From positions 124,001 to 188,000 of the forward strand of contig CAZCZL010000006.1 of the NCBI GenBank assembly GCA_964503315.1: a stretch of 64,000 bases of DNA, in the 5' to 3' direction. A program made the translations under genes and the position numbers. The notes under the pieces are model-generated. The model searched no databases. It was not told the DNA's origin and worked only from the letters and a program-made list of their open reading frames with translations. Below are positions 49,406 to 58,682 of this stretch, piece after piece. Within the stretch, counting starts at the first letter, position 1; each line of letters starts with the position of its first letter. Source of the DNA: FEB-12 sp964503315. GTDB taxonomy: Bacteria; Zixibacteria; MSB-5A5; GN15; FEB-12.

Positions 49406-49427
49406 ATCAGGTAGCACGGAACCTGAT
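49406..49427. other. Inverted repeat between the aldehyde dehydrogenase and CpgS-like genes
   Basis: ATCAGGT (49406-49412) and ACCTGAT (49421-49427) form perfect 7-base arms around 8 bases. A -10-like TATAAA (complement of 49374-49379) lies about 30 bases downstream on the minus strand, with no good -35. The repeat may be an operator for the CpgS-arcC run or the 3' end of the aldehyde dehydrogenase mRNA. Nothing else is seen in this 208-base gap. Confidence 0.4.
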
Positions 49428-49515
49428 AGTGCAAAGCCATGATCATTTCGCTTCCTCACAACTCCGGTCCGACACCACGTTCCCTGTTTCCTATCTGCAA
49501 TTCAACTTCTCAGCA

Positions 49516-51012
49516 TTAGTCCGCGTTATCGATCTGTGCGCGCTGGATGGTGCCGGAGAAATCGACGTAGATCGACTTCCATTCGGAGAATACATCCAAA
49601 GCCGCGGTCGCCGCTTCACGATGGCCGTTGCCGGTCTCTTTGGTCCCGCCAAACGGCAGGTGAGTCTCCGCGCCGATAGTCGGTGCGTTGACATAGAAGA
49701 TACCGGTGTAAACATCGCGCATCGCGACATACGCTTTATTGATATCGCGGGTATAGATCGAGGCCGACAGTCCGTAAGCGGTATCATTGGCCAACTCGAT
49801 CGCTTCCTGGAAAGTGCTGAACGTACCCATCCCCAGCACGGGACCAAAGATTTCTTCCTTCCAGATCCGCATGTTTCGAGTCACACCTGAAAAGACGGTC
49901 GGTTGGACAAAGTACCCCTTATCGTACGCGCCGCCGGTGAGGCGATTGCCACCGCACTCCAGTTTGGCGCCGTCAGCCTTGCCGATCTCGACATACTTCA
50001 GGACGGTCTCGAGCTGCGACTGATTGACGACTGGTCCCATCTGGACTGAATCCTCAAGACCGTTGCCAACCTTGATCGCCTTTGCCTTTTCAACCAACAT
50101 CGCGGTGAATTTGGCGGCGATATCTTTGTGCATGATGACACGGCTGGTCGCGGTGCAGCGCTGACCTGACGTACCAAACGCGCCCCAGAGCACACCCTCG
50201 GCCGCCAGGCTCAAATCGGCGTCATCCATAATGATGATGACATTCTTGCCGCCCATTTCAAGGCAAAGATGCTTGAATTTCGGAGCGCATGCGGTCGAAA
50301 CCTTGCGGCCAATTTCGGTCGAGCCGGTGAAAGAGACAATGCGAACGCGGTCATCATTCATGAGCGCGTCACCGACCGAACCGCCGGGTCCGGTCACCAT
50401 ATTGACCACACCCGCCGGGACACCTTCTTCTTCGCACGCCTTCATCAGATTGACTACCGACATCGGCGTGTCAGTCGCCGGCTTGATGACAATAGTGTTT
50501 CCGCAGATCAGTGCCGGCATCATCTTCCATGACGGGATCGCCATCGGGAAATTCCACGGCGTGATGAACCCGCAAACACCTACAGGCTGGCGAATGGTCA
50601 TATTGAACTTATTGGGAAGTTCGGATGGCGTGGTCATGCCGAACAAACGCCGTCCCTCACCCGCCATGTAATAGGTCATATCGATCGCTTCTTGGACATC
50701 ACCGCGTGTCTCGATAAGGATCTTACCCATTTCGCGCGTCATGTCGCGGGAATATTGCTCTTTGTTCGCGGCCAGACGGGCGGCGACGCGGTAGAGAATC
50801 TCGCCACGTTTCGGAGCCGGGACCAGTCGCCATGACTTGTAGGCTTCTGCGGCCGCATCGACCGCGGCCTTGACATCGGCCGGTGTCGACTTCTGGAAAT
50901 GACCGATCACATCATCATGATTGGCAGGATTACGATTTTCGAAAGTTTGCCCGGAAGAGGAATCAACCCAGGCACCGTTGATGTAATTCTTGTAAACAGG
51001 TACGCTACTCAT
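49516..51012 (-). CDS. NAD(P)-dependent aldehyde dehydrogenase
   Basis: 498 residues from the ATG at 51012 (AAGGGAG eight bases upstream); a GTG three codons earlier is an alternative. ALDH superfamily: PWNFPMAIPSWKMMPALICGNTIVIKP, GPGGSVGDALMNDDRVRIVSFTGSTEIGR, the general base Glu in LEMGGKNVIII, the nucleophile Cys in FGTSGQRCTATSRV, and EEIFGPVLGM. Resembles 2-oxoglutaric-semialdehyde/aminoadipic-semialdehyde-type or broad aliphatic aldehyde dehydrogenases; the substrate cannot be named. Has its own strong promoter and a Rex-like site. Confidence 0.92.
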   Translation of the reverse strand: MSSVPVYKNYINGAWVDSSSGQTFENRNPANHDDVIGHFQKSTPADVKAAVDAAAEAYKSWRLVPAPKRGEILYRVAARLAANKEQYSRDMTREMGKILIETRGDVQEAIDMTYYMAGEGRRLFGMTTPSELPNKFNMTIRQPVGVCGFITPWNFPMAIPSWKMMPALICGNTIVIKPATDTPMSVVNLMKACEEEGVPAGVVNMVTGPGGSVGDALMNDDRVRIVSFTGSTEIGRKVSTACAPKFKHLCLEMGGKNVIIIMDDADLSLAAEGVLWGAFGTSGQRCTATSRVIMHKDIAAKFTAMLVEKAKAIKVGNGLEDSVQMGPVVNQSQLETVLKYVEIGKADGAKLECGGNRLTGGAYDKGYFVQPTVFSGVTRNMRIWKEEIFGPVLGMGTFSTFQEAIELANDTAYGLSASIYTRDINKAYVAMRDVYTGIFYVNAPTIGAETHLPFGGTKETGNGHREAATAALDVFSEWKSIYVDFSGTIQRAQIDNAD

Positions 51013-51057
51013 GGCGCACACTCCCTTGCATCAAAGTGTCGTGGCCGACGCTGCGCG

Positions 51058-51075
51058 TTGTGAATTATTTCACAG
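51058..51075 (-). promoter_or_regulatory. Rex-like operator upstream of aldehyde dehydrogenase
   Basis: Written on the plus strand: TTGTGAATTATTTCACAG, matching TTGTGAA-N4-TTCACAA with only the last base off. It lies 45 bases before the start codon and about 12 bases past the predicted transcript start, the same geometry as at hbd. Confidence 0.68.
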
Positions 51076-51093
51076 CAAATCGGCGAAAGCGCT

Positions 51094-51121
51094 AATATAC
51101 CGCTTAATCGGTCGTTGTCAA
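51094..51121 (-). promoter_or_regulatory. Strong promoter of the aldehyde dehydrogenase gene
   Basis: Perfect -35 TTGACA (complement of 51116-51121), 16-base spacer, -10 TATATT (complement of 51094-51099). Predicted start near 51087, just upstream of the Rex-like operator, so Rex binding would block elongation or clearance. Confidence 0.75.
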
Positions 51122-51433
51122 CCGCTTTCGGGTCGGCAATCACTCTGCTTTCTTCTTGGTGTACAGCATGTTACGCATGCACAAAGACGGACGCCGGTAC
51201 GCCGCGTACGAGATTCTGACGATCCCGGAGTATCTCCTCACCGACCGTCATTCATTCGGCGGACAACACGCTTCACCATCATTTTTACGGAAGTCATTTT
51301 GGTGATCCGGACGCAGGATAATATGTTCGTTATGCTTTGAAAGATTTCATTTCAAACCAACATCCCCGCATTTAGTAATTGATGGAATACGGACCCGGAA
51401 CGTGTATATTATAGCAACACTGAAGGAGACGAC
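51122..51433. other. 312-base gap without a recognised gene
   Basis: No convincing coding, RNA or repeat structure seen. The right end carries a -10-like TATTAT (51407-51412) and the ribosome site AGGAG (51424-51428) of the following gene. Base composition is lower in GC than flanking genes. Confidence 0.5.
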
Positions 51434-52081
51434 TTGACTACTCTGTTATTGCTTGGCTGGTTGAGCCTTCCGTTGGCCCCGCTCAACCCGATCGAACAGG
51501 ATACTATTGCGGCGATGAACCTTCATCTGTCCGCGGGTGTCACTAGTCCGAATGGTATCGTCTCCGCTTCGCCGGAAATGTCGATCAAGTACGAATTTCG
51601 TCCGGCGCACCCATTCATTGTTCGAACTGAAGCCGATTTCCGCCTGGGGTCTGTGGGTACTCTTTTCTGGCCGGCAGGCAATGAACGACAAGCAATGTAC
51701 CTTGAGGGATCATATCGTTCTGCCCTGCTCGGACTGGATATACTCTATTACCGGGGGACCGACCGCCTCACCGCGTATCTTGGCGCGGGCATCGTACAAT
51801 CATTCAATGAATTCGATGCTGACCAGAAATCACGCGATCTACTCAGGTCGCGCTATGGAATTGACCAGATAGACATGTCACAGCGTGTCGGGTACCGCTT
51901 CACTCTGGGACTTCGTTTTCACCGGACTTACGCGTTTGAGGTCGCCATCACTCAGATGGAGCCGAATTTTGTGTTTGGGCGCGATTTCGGCGATGGGACC
52001 TTTTCGAAAGAAACTGTCCCCACTCAGTTCAGTTCGTTCCGCTTCACCTTTGGTTATCTCTGGGAACTCAAGGCGTTTTAG
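51434..52081 (+). CDS. Exported beta-barrel-like protein
   Basis: 215 residues from a TTG at 51434, supported by AAGGAG five bases upstream. A short hydrophobic leader (LLLLGWLSLPLAPL) acts as signal. The rest has alternating strands with aromatic ends (SIKYEFRPAHPFIVRTEADFRLGSVGTLFW, YLGAGIVQSFNEF, GYRFTLGLRFHRTYAFEVAIT, SSFRFTFGYLWELKAF), consistent with a small outer-membrane barrel; the terminal Phe fits Bam recognition. No family named. Its end overlaps the end of the convergent glycosylase gene by 14 bases. Confidence 0.65.
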   Translation: MTTLLLLGWLSLPLAPLNPIEQDTIAAMNLHLSAGVTSPNGIVSASPEMSIKYEFRPAHPFIVRTEADFRLGSVGTLFWPAGNERQAMYLEGSYRSALLGLDILYYRGTDRLTAYLGAGIVQSFNEFDADQKSRDLLRSRYGIDQIDMSQRVGYRFTLGLRFHRTYAFEVAITQMEPNFVFGRDFGDGTFSKETVPTQFSSFRFTFGYLWELKAF

Positions 52082-52694
52082 TCACTGGAGTATTACTGAG
52101 GGACCGCCAGAGGTACCAGCAAGCGACGGTCCGATACGGCTTCCACTTCACGCAGAACTTACCTAGCCTCTTCAACTGCCGTTTCCCATACAGCCGCTGC
52201 ACTGCAGTCTGGATCCCCAAATCTCCCTCGGCGAATATGTCCGGCCGACCGAGCACAAACATGAGATACATTTGAGCTGACCACGGGCCGATCCCCTTGA
52301 CTTGCGTGAGATGTTCGGTTACTTCAGCATCGGTCATTCTATCGATCTTGCGGAACGAAACCTCTCGCGACCTCACCTTGGCCGCCAGATCCCGCACAGA
52401 GGTCACTTTAGCGCGAGAGAGCCCGGCAGACCGAAGTCTGGCGTCTGTTAGCCTTGTGAGCACAGACGGAGTGATCTTTCCCCCTGTCTCTTCCCTCAGC
52501 CGTTCGTAAATACTGGCCGCCGCCTTGGTGGAGAGCTGTTGGCCGACAATAATGCGGACCATAGAGGCGAATCCGTGGGGCATTGTCCGAACCAGCCCGG
52601 GACCATGCTCGGCTATAAGCGTTTCCATGACCGGATCTACCTTGCACAGGTGCAGTTCGGCTTCGGAATAGTTTTCCATACTGAGTGCGGGCAT
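52068..52694 (-). CDS. DNA-3-methyladenine glycosylase II (AlkA-type, HhH-GPD)
   Basis: 208 residues. Helix-hairpin-helix GPD core: MVRIIVGQQLSTKAAASIYERL, then VKGIGPWSAQMYLMFVLGRPDIFAEGDLGIQ with the catalytic Asp in GDLGIQ. Lacks the N-terminal domain of E. coli AlkA, as in the compact archaeal/yeast Mag1 form. Removes alkylated purines from DNA. Start uncertain: ATG at 52694 or 52679, neither with a ribosome site. Convergent 14-base overlap with the preceding gene. Confidence 0.9.
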   Translation of the reverse strand: MPALSMENYSEAELHLCKVDPVMETLIAEHGPGLVRTMPHGFASMVRIIVGQQLSTKAAASIYERLREETGGKITPSVLTRLTDARLRSAGLSRAKVTSVRDLAAKVRSREVSFRKIDRMTDAEVTEHLTQVKGIGPWSAQMYLMFVLGRPDIFAEGDLGIQTAVQRLYGKRQLKRLGKFCVKWKPYRTVACWYLWRSLSNTPVTKTP

Positions 52695-52819
52695 GCGACA
52701 ATGTAATCAGCCACAGGCGCGGAAACATCACTTTTCGCAGTCCATTTTGACGGATTGGGCCGAACCAATCCGCGGGACAAATGTTACAATCGCAAGACCA
52801 CCTACGAGAAAGGGAATGC

Positions 52820-53164
52820 ATGCAGATTCATCATTGGGTAATGGCCTTAGGCGGATATATGATCCTCATGGGGATCACCGGATTCATCAGGACAGGGTCA
52901 CCGACCGCCCTCTACATCAACGGCGGTATTGCCCTTGCCACAATACTTCTCGGATACTTTTGGGGACGCAATCTGGCCGGAGGGATGGGGAATGTCGTGA
53001 TCGGCTGGGTCGCCTTAAACAGCGTTTTGCTCAGCTATATGACCTTCAAACGGATCGCGGCACATGCCGAGGCCCGGGCCGGCTCAGAACTCATTTTCGG
53101 GTCGATGGCGGTTTTTTCGATAATTGTGCTGGTTCTGCTTATTCGCCATCGATTCAGCAGCTGA
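52820..53164 (+). CDS. Small TMEM14-like membrane protein
   Basis: 114 residues from the ATG at 52820 (AAGGG about six bases upstream). Four hydrophobic segments: HHWVMALGGYMILMGITGFI, YINGGIALATILLGYFWG, GMGNVVIGWVALNSVLLSYM, LIFGSMAVFSIIVLVLLI. Short Gly-rich helices in this order fit the TMEM14/UPF0136 family, found in eukaryotes and scattered bacteria; role unknown. Its last 81 bases overlap the 3' end of tgt on the other strand. Confidence 0.7.
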   Translation: MQIHHWVMALGGYMILMGITGFIRTGSPTALYINGGIALATILLGYFWGRNLAGGMGNVVIGWVALNSVLLSYMTFKRIAAHAEARAGSELIFGSMAVFSIIVLVLLIRHRFSS

Positions 53165-54304
53165 AATCGCCCGCTCAGAAATCACATAGCGATCGAAGAA
53201 CTCGCGCCGAAAGGCTTCAAAGCGATGTTCCTCGATCGCTTTGCGTATCCCCCGCATCAGATTCTGAAAAAAGTAACTGTTGTGGTAGGTCGCAAGCACG
53301 AATCCAGTGATCTCTCGCTGATTGTACAGGTGCCGGATATACGCGCGGCTGTACCGCTGGCAAACCCTGCAGTCGCAATGCGGATCAAGAGGGGATTCAT
53401 CTTTCGCGTACTCAGCGTTGCGGTAAACGATCTGTCCTTCGGAAGTGAAAACATTCCCAGTCCGTGCATTGCGGGTTGGTAGAACACAATCGAACATGTC
53501 GACGCCATAAGATACTGCCATCAGCAGATCCTCCGGATATCCTACTCCCATCAGATAGCGAGGTTTTTCGGCCGGAAGATACTGGATCGTGTGCGCCAGC
53601 ATATCTTCCATCTCTTGCTTACTTTCTCCGACCGAAAGTCCGCCGATGGCATTCCCCGGAAAGTCCAAGCTGACTATCTGTTCAGCCGAAATAGCTCGAA
53701 GGTCTTTGTACACGGACCCCTGGACAATCCCAAAAAGATTTACCTGGCGCCCGGACTTATCGAGCAGTGCCTGATGTTCAACTTTGCACCGCTTGGCCCA
53801 ATCAAACGTTCTGCGAACTCCAATTTGTGCCAGATCGTGATCGGCCGGAAACGGGACACACTGGTCGAACGCCATGATGATATCCGGACCGATTGCATGC
53901 TCGATCTGCATCACCTTTTCCGGAGAGAAAAAGTGGCGCGAACCATCAATGTGAGACTGAAACTCCACACCATCATCGGTGATCTTCGAGATATCTCGGA
54001 GTGAGAAGACCTGAAAGCCTCCGGAATCGGTGAGCGTCGGCTTGTGCCAACTGTTGAATTTCGCCAACCCCCCCATCTGCTCGATCACGTCGGTACCGGG
54101 GCGCAAATAGAGATGGTAGGTATTCCCAAGGATGATCTCAGCGCCGATCGATTCCAGATCTTCGGAAGTCAGCGCTTTAACTGATGAGGATGTCCCGACC
54201 GGCATGAAGGCCGGGGTCTGCACATCGCCGTGTGCGGTGCGCAACACTCCGCGACGCGCGGCACCATCGGTCGTTATAAGTTCGTGCAGCCTACGATTAA
54301 CCAA
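53084..54304 (-). CDS. tgt: tRNA-guanine transglycosylase (queuosine pathway)
   Basis: 406 residues from the TTG at 54304, overlapping the radA stop by eight bases; this start is a choice by length, as the open frame reaches 60 bases further. Motifs: RRGVLRTAHGDVQTPAFMPVGT, DSGGFQVFSLRDISKI with catalytic Asp, GGLSVGESKQEMEDML, and the zinc site CDCRVCQRYSRAYIRHL. Exchanges guanine 34 for preQ1 in GUN tRNAs. The C-terminal ~30 residues (ESMANKQNQHNYRKNRHRP) are an extra basic tail that lies in the overlap with the convergent membrane-protein gene. Confidence 0.94.
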   Translation of the reverse strand: MVNRRLHELITTDGAARRGVLRTAHGDVQTPAFMPVGTSSSVKALTSEDLESIGAEIILGNTYHLYLRPGTDVIEQMGGLAKFNSWHKPTLTDSGGFQVFSLRDISKITDDGVEFQSHIDGSRHFFSPEKVMQIEHAIGPDIIMAFDQCVPFPADHDLAQIGVRRTFDWAKRCKVEHQALLDKSGRQVNLFGIVQGSVYKDLRAISAEQIVSLDFPGNAIGGLSVGESKQEMEDMLAHTIQYLPAEKPRYLMGVGYPEDLLMAVSYGVDMFDCVLPTRNARTGNVFTSEGQIVYRNAEYAKDESPLDPHCDCRVCQRYSRAYIRHLYNQREITGFVLATYHNSYFFQNLMRGIRKAIEEHRFEAFRREFFDRYVISERAISAAESMANKQNQHNYRKNRHRPENEF

Positions 54305-55658
54305 TGGCGATATCCAGTGCGGCTTGGATGTCCGTAACTCCGAAGACCTCAACCGATGGCTCATTGACTTGCGCCCGGTTAGTTTCGGGAATGATCATGG
54401 TGGTAAACCCAAGTTTGGCGGCCTCGTTCACGCGGCGATCGATTTGCGTGATACCACGCACCTCGCCGGACAGGCCGACCTCTCCGACCACCATCGTTTT
54501 GGAACGGACCGGACGGTTCTGCAGGGATGAGGCGACCGCGGTCAACACCGCCAGATCCAGCGCCGGTTCAGCGATGCGAAGTCCCCCCGCTACAGAAGCG
54601 AATACATCGTGCGCGGAGACCGGCATCTCCTGACGTTTCTCCAGAATTGCCAGAAGCAGCGCCAGCTTCTTGCTGTCGAGACCGGATGCTACTCTCTGGG
54701 GCGCAGCATACGTAGCGCGGGTGACCAGCGCCTGAACCTCTACAAGCAAAGGCCGGTTCCCTTCCATGACGCCACACACAACAGAACCTGAGCGATGCGT
54801 GATATTCTCCGATGTCAGGAATAACGAACTGGGGTTTTTGACTTCTTCCAGCCCCTTCTGCCCCATTTCAAAGAGGCCGATCTCCGCCACCGAACCAAAA
54901 CGATTTTTGGTCGCCCGAAGCATGCGATAAAGATGCGCGTTGTCCCCTTCGAAATACACGACTGTGTCGACCATATGCTCGAGCACTTTCGGTCCGGCGA
55001 CAAAACCCTCTTTCGTGACATGCCCAACTAGAAACAGCGCGTTCCCTCTCCCTTTGGTCTGCGAGACCAACTGGTTCGCGCATTCGCGGATCTGACCGAT
55101 TGTTCCTGGCGGCGAATCAAACTGCGGTGCGGAGACCGTCTGTATTGAGTCGACAATCACGACCCCAAAATTCCCCGTCTCGATCGTCTCGGTGATCTCC
55201 TCGAGCGTCATCGTATTGATAACCGTGATATTCTCACCGGTGACACCAAGACGCGAGGCTCTTATTTTTATCTGCGAGAGTGATTCTTCTCCGGTCGCGT
55301 ACAATACCGGGATCCCCTGTGACGAATAGGCTTGGGCGGCCTGAAGCAGCAAGGTTGATTTCCCTATCCCCGGCTCTCCTCCCAGGAGAACTACCATCCC
55401 CGGCAAGAGTTGCCCGCCAATAACTCGGTCAAATTCCGAAATGCCCGATCGATAGCCGGACATGGTTGCGCTCGATATCTCGGCGATCGTCTGCCGCTCC
55501 ACCAGTGTAGGCGTACCGCGTGCCTTCTTTCGTTCCGGGGCTCGCTCCTCAATAAGACTGTTCCATGAGCCGCACTCGCGGCACTGTCCCTGCCAGCGCG
55601 GATGTTCCGCGCCACACTGTGAACAGAAGTAGGCAGTCTTGATCTTTTTCCCGATCAC
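54297..55658 (-). CDS. radA: DNA repair protein RadA
   Basis: 453 residues. N-terminal Cys4 zinc finger (FCSQCGAEHPRWQGQCRECGSW), Walker A GEPGIGKSTLLLQ, the RadA-specific KNRFG motif, and the Lon-protease-like C-terminal domain (KLALLLAILEKRQEMPVSAHDVFASVAGGL). Full length. GTG start with AAGGGTGG ahead, adjoining the mlaF stop with no gap. Branch-migration helicase in recombination. Confidence 0.96.
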   Translation of the reverse strand: MIGKKIKTAYFCSQCGAEHPRWQGQCRECGSWNSLIEERAPERKKARGTPTLVERQTIAEISSATMSGYRSGISEFDRVIGGQLLPGMVVLLGGEPGIGKSTLLLQAAQAYSSQGIPVLYATGEESLSQIKIRASRLGVTGENITVINTMTLEEITETIETGNFGVVIVDSIQTVSAPQFDSPPGTIGQIRECANQLVSQTKGRGNALFLVGHVTKEGFVAGPKVLEHMVDTVVYFEGDNAHLYRMLRATKNRFGSVAEIGLFEMGQKGLEEVKNPSSLFLTSENITHRSGSVVCGVMEGNRPLLVEVQALVTRATYAAPQRVASGLDSKKLALLLAILEKRQEMPVSAHDVFASVAGGLRIAEPALDLAVLTAVASSLQNRPVRSKTMVVGEVGLSGEVRGITQIDRRVNEAAKLGFTTMIIPETNRAQVNEPSVEVFGVTDIQAALDIAIG

Positions 55659-56417
55659 TTACGCCACCCTTATCGGCCCTTGCGCCGATCCCGAGATGAA
55701 TTGCCTGAGCACTGGGTTGCTGCTGGATCGTACTTGATCTGGGGTGCCATCGAACTCGACTTTCCCCCCATACAGCATAACAATTCTGTCGGCTATCTTA
55801 AACGCCGACCGCATGTCGTGAGTCACCGTAATGGACGTGACGTGCAATTTCTGATTCAGTTCTACAATGAGATCATCAATTACATCGGACGTCACTGGGT
55901 CGAGGCCGGAGGTAGGCTCGTCATAGAGCATGATATCTGGATTGGTCGCTATAGCGCGCGCCAGTCCGACTCGTTTCCGCATACCGCCGGAAAGTTCAGA
56001 TGGCAGTTTGTCGCGTGTCTCCGCCATGCCGACCACTTCCAGTTTTTCGGTGACGATCTCATCGATCTGCTCGGGCGAATACTCTCTTGACTCCAACAGT
56101 CCCAGACCGACATTCTCAGCGACCGTCATTGAGTCGAACAGAGCGGCACCTTGAAAGAGCATGCCGAAGCGTCGACGCATCGCGGTTAACTGCTCTGCAT
56201 CGAAAGTCGCAATATCAGCGCCCTCGAACAGCACTCGCCCGGAGTCCGGCTCCATCAGTCGGAGCAGATGTTTCAGCAAGACCGATTTTCCCGTGCCGGA
56301 AAGACCTATCACGCAGATCGATTCACCGGGACTCACCTCAATATCTATGCCATCCAATACCCGCACACGGCTGAACGACTTGACGATCTGCTCTATCTTT
56401 ATGATCGATTCGCCCAT
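55659..56417 (-). CDS. mlaF: MlaF-type ABC ATPase (lipid/organic-solvent transport)
   Basis: 252 residues. Walker A GLSGTGKSVLLKHLL, signature LSGGMRKRVGLARAIATNPDIMLYDEPTSGLDP, switch His in TVTHDM. The KSVLLKHLLRLMEPDSGRV and SALFDSMTVAENVG-like text is typical of the MCE/Mla subfamily. Two bases after the mlaE stop. Powers phospholipid transport across the envelope. Confidence 0.92.
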   Translation of the reverse strand: MGESIIKIEQIVKSFSRVRVLDGIDIEVSPGESICVIGLSGTGKSVLLKHLLRLMEPDSGRVLFEGADIATFDAEQLTAMRRRFGMLFQGAALFDSMTVAENVGLGLLESREYSPEQIDEIVTEKLEVVGMAETRDKLPSELSGGMRKRVGLARAIATNPDIMLYDEPTSGLDPVTSDVIDDLIVELNQKLHVTSITVTHDMRSAFKIADRIVMLYGGKVEFDGTPDQVRSSSNPVLRQFISGSAQGPIRVA

Positions 56418-56419
56418 CT

Positions 56420-57205
56420 TTATATCCGGAACAAAATAACCGCAAACACAAAGTTGAAAACCAGTACCAGTACCATCGAGATAACTACGGAGCGCGTGGT
56501 CGCGGCACCGACTCCTTCAGCCCCGCCTTGCGTGCGGAACCCTTCATAACAGGCGACCAGACCTATCACCAGCCCAAAGACCCACGCCTTGACCAGGCCG
56601 TTAACCAGATCCATAAGCCTGAACGAACTGCGGAAGCCGTTGAGATATGTTTCGGTGGAAACATCGACGCCGACGACCGAGACGATCAAACCGCCGATTA
56701 TCGCGACAAAGTCTGCAAAGATAACGAGAAGCGGCACCTTCAACATGCAGGCGAGCACGCGTGGCATCATGAGATAACGGCTGGGAGATATCCCCATGGC
56801 GTCCAGAGCATCGATCTGCTCTGTCACTTTCATTGTGCCAAGTTCGGCGGTGATCCCGGCGCCAACCCGTCCGGCGAACACTAGCGCGGACAACACCGGC
56901 CCAAGCTCTATTATGACCGCCTTCCCCACCGCCTGTCCGAGGTAGCGAAGTGGCGCGCCGATGAATTTAAACTGATAAGCCGCCTGCCAGGCCGAAACCG
57001 CTCCCACAAAGATCGCGATGATGACTATCAACGGCAGCGACATGACGCCGATCGAGTAGAACTGCTCGAATGTCACTCTCATTGAGCGGGGAATATCTTT
57101 GAGATGGAGGATGAACCGTCCAAACAACAGGCTAATGCCGCCGATCCATGAGACGATCGTCACACTCCGTCGTCCGATCGTGATCAACCCACGTTGCGGT
57201 TCCAT
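56420..57205 (-). CDS. mlaE: MlaE-type permease
   Basis: 261 residues, about five TM helices. Family markers: EQFYSIGVMSLPLIVIIAIFVGAVSAWQAAYQF, ELGPVLSALVFAGRVGAGITAELGTMKVTEQIDALDAMGISP, and LIGLVACYEGFRTQGGAEGVG-like text near the C-terminus. Pairs with MlaF. The substrate-binding MCE protein (MlaD) is not in the window; radA and dnaB flank the pair. Confidence 0.93.
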   Translation of the reverse strand: MEPQRGLITIGRRSVTIVSWIGGISLLFGRFILHLKDIPRSMRVTFEQFYSIGVMSLPLIVIIAIFVGAVSAWQAAYQFKFIGAPLRYLGQAVGKAVIIELGPVLSALVFAGRVGAGITAELGTMKVTEQIDALDAMGISPSRYLMMPRVLACMLKVPLLVIFADFVAIIGGLIVSVVGVDVSTETYLNGFRSSFRLMDLVNGLVKAWVFGLVIGLVACYEGFRTQGGAEGVGAATTRSVVISMVLVLVFNFVFAVILFRI

Positions 57206-57220
57206 CAGACGGTGAACTCC

Positions 57221-58663
57221 TTAGAATGGCGTGTCGGAACCCTTAATAGGATCGACATCAGCCGGCAACTCCCTGTAGCCGGCCGCGAGATTCTCAAATC
57301 GCGCGAACTCTTTGACAAAGGCCATGCGAGCAGTGCCGGTTGGGCCGTTACGCTGCTTGGCGACAATAACCTCTGCCGTGCCGAGCTTGTCGGCGTTTTT
57401 CGGGTCGCGACGTTCATCATCGTTAAGATAATACTCGGGCCGATACACGAACATCACAACATCAGCATCCTGTTCGATCGCCCCGGACTCACGCAAGTCC
57501 GCCAACTGAGGGCGTTTGTCGCCGCCGCGGTGCTCTACCATACGGGAGAGCTGTGAACAGGCAATGACCGGTACTTGAAGTTCCTTCGCCAGCGCCTTCA
57601 TACTGCGGGAGATGACTGATATTTCCTGTTGACGATTCTCAGATCGCCCGGACGCGTGCATCATCTGGATATAGTCGACAATGATCAGCGATAAATGTGG
57701 AAACTGTGCTTTCAGGCGACGCGCCTTCGCGCGCATCTGGAGCGAGGTCAATGACGCGGAGTCGTCAATAAATATATCCATCTGCGACAGCGTATTGCCA
57801 TGTTTGGTCAATTGCGCGTACTCAGAGTCGGACAGCTTGCGGGAGCGAAGTTTCTGCTGGCTGATCTTGGCCCGTCCGCACAGCATACGGAGCGCAAGCT
57901 GCTCCTTGGACATCTCGACCGAGAAGATCGCCACCCCCTTCTTGGTCTTCTCATTGGAAGCAATACTCTCGGCGATATTTACGGCCAGAGCGGATTTCCC
58001 CATAGACGGTCGGCCGGCTATAACCACGAAGTCACCGTTATGCAGCCCCTGGGTCAGCATATCCAGTTCGGCGTAGCCCGTCATGACGCCTTCCAGTGAG
58101 CCATCGCCCGACTGGAAACGCTCGATCTGCTCGAACGAATGGTGCACGAGCTGCTTGAGTGGCACAAACCCCTGGCGGAGGCGGCTCTCCGAGATACGAA
58201 AGATATTCGCTTCGGCCGCGTCCAGCAAATCCTCGACCGGATTCTCCGAAACGTACGCGGAACGAGAGATCTCATTCGATGTCTCGATCAGGCGACGCAA
58301 AAGTGACTTGTCCAAAACGATCGTCGCGTACGCCAGCACATTCGCGGTAGAAGCTACTGACTCAGCCAACTCGACCAGATAAACACGCCCGCCTGCCTTC
58401 TCGAGCTGGTTGTCCTTCTGCATCATGTTGGCGACCGTGGTGATATCACACGGTTCGGAGCGGTTGTACAGCTCCAGCATGGATTTGTAGATGATCCGAT
58501 GGCGCGGCGCATAGAAATGTTCCTCGGAATCAATGACCCCGATCACTTGATGGATCGCTTCGTCATCCTTGAGGATCGAACCAAGCAGCGCCTGTTCAGC
58601 GTCGCCGGATTGCGGCGGCTGGAGATGTTGAACGTCTTTATCTGATTTGGCCTGAAATGCCAT
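57221..58663 (-). CDS. dnaB: Replicative DNA helicase
   Basis: 480 residues. N-terminal helical domain (PQSGDAEQALLGSILKDDEAIHQV), linker, and RecA-like domain with Walker A GRPSMGKSALAVN, SVEMSKEQLALRMLC, IVDYIQMM and the arginine-finger region QLADLRESGAIEQDADVVMFVYRPEYY. Full length, no intein. Unwinds DNA at the replication fork. Fifteen bases before mlaE. Confidence 0.97.
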   Translation of the reverse strand: MAFQAKSDKDVQHLQPPQSGDAEQALLGSILKDDEAIHQVIGVIDSEEHFYAPRHRIIYKSMLELYNRSEPCDITTVANMMQKDNQLEKAGGRVYLVELAESVASTANVLAYATIVLDKSLLRRLIETSNEISRSAYVSENPVEDLLDAAEANIFRISESRLRQGFVPLKQLVHHSFEQIERFQSGDGSLEGVMTGYAELDMLTQGLHNGDFVVIAGRPSMGKSALAVNIAESIASNEKTKKGVAIFSVEMSKEQLALRMLCGRAKISQQKLRSRKLSDSEYAQLTKHGNTLSQMDIFIDDSASLTSLQMRAKARRLKAQFPHLSLIIVDYIQMMHASGRSENRQQEISVISRSMKALAKELQVPVIACSQLSRMVEHRGGDKRPQLADLRESGAIEQDADVVMFVYRPEYYLNDDERRDPKNADKLGTAEVIVAKQRNGPTGTARMAFVKEFARFENLAAGYRELPADVDPIKGSDTPF

Positions 58664-58682
58664 GTCTATTCCGATTCACTTC

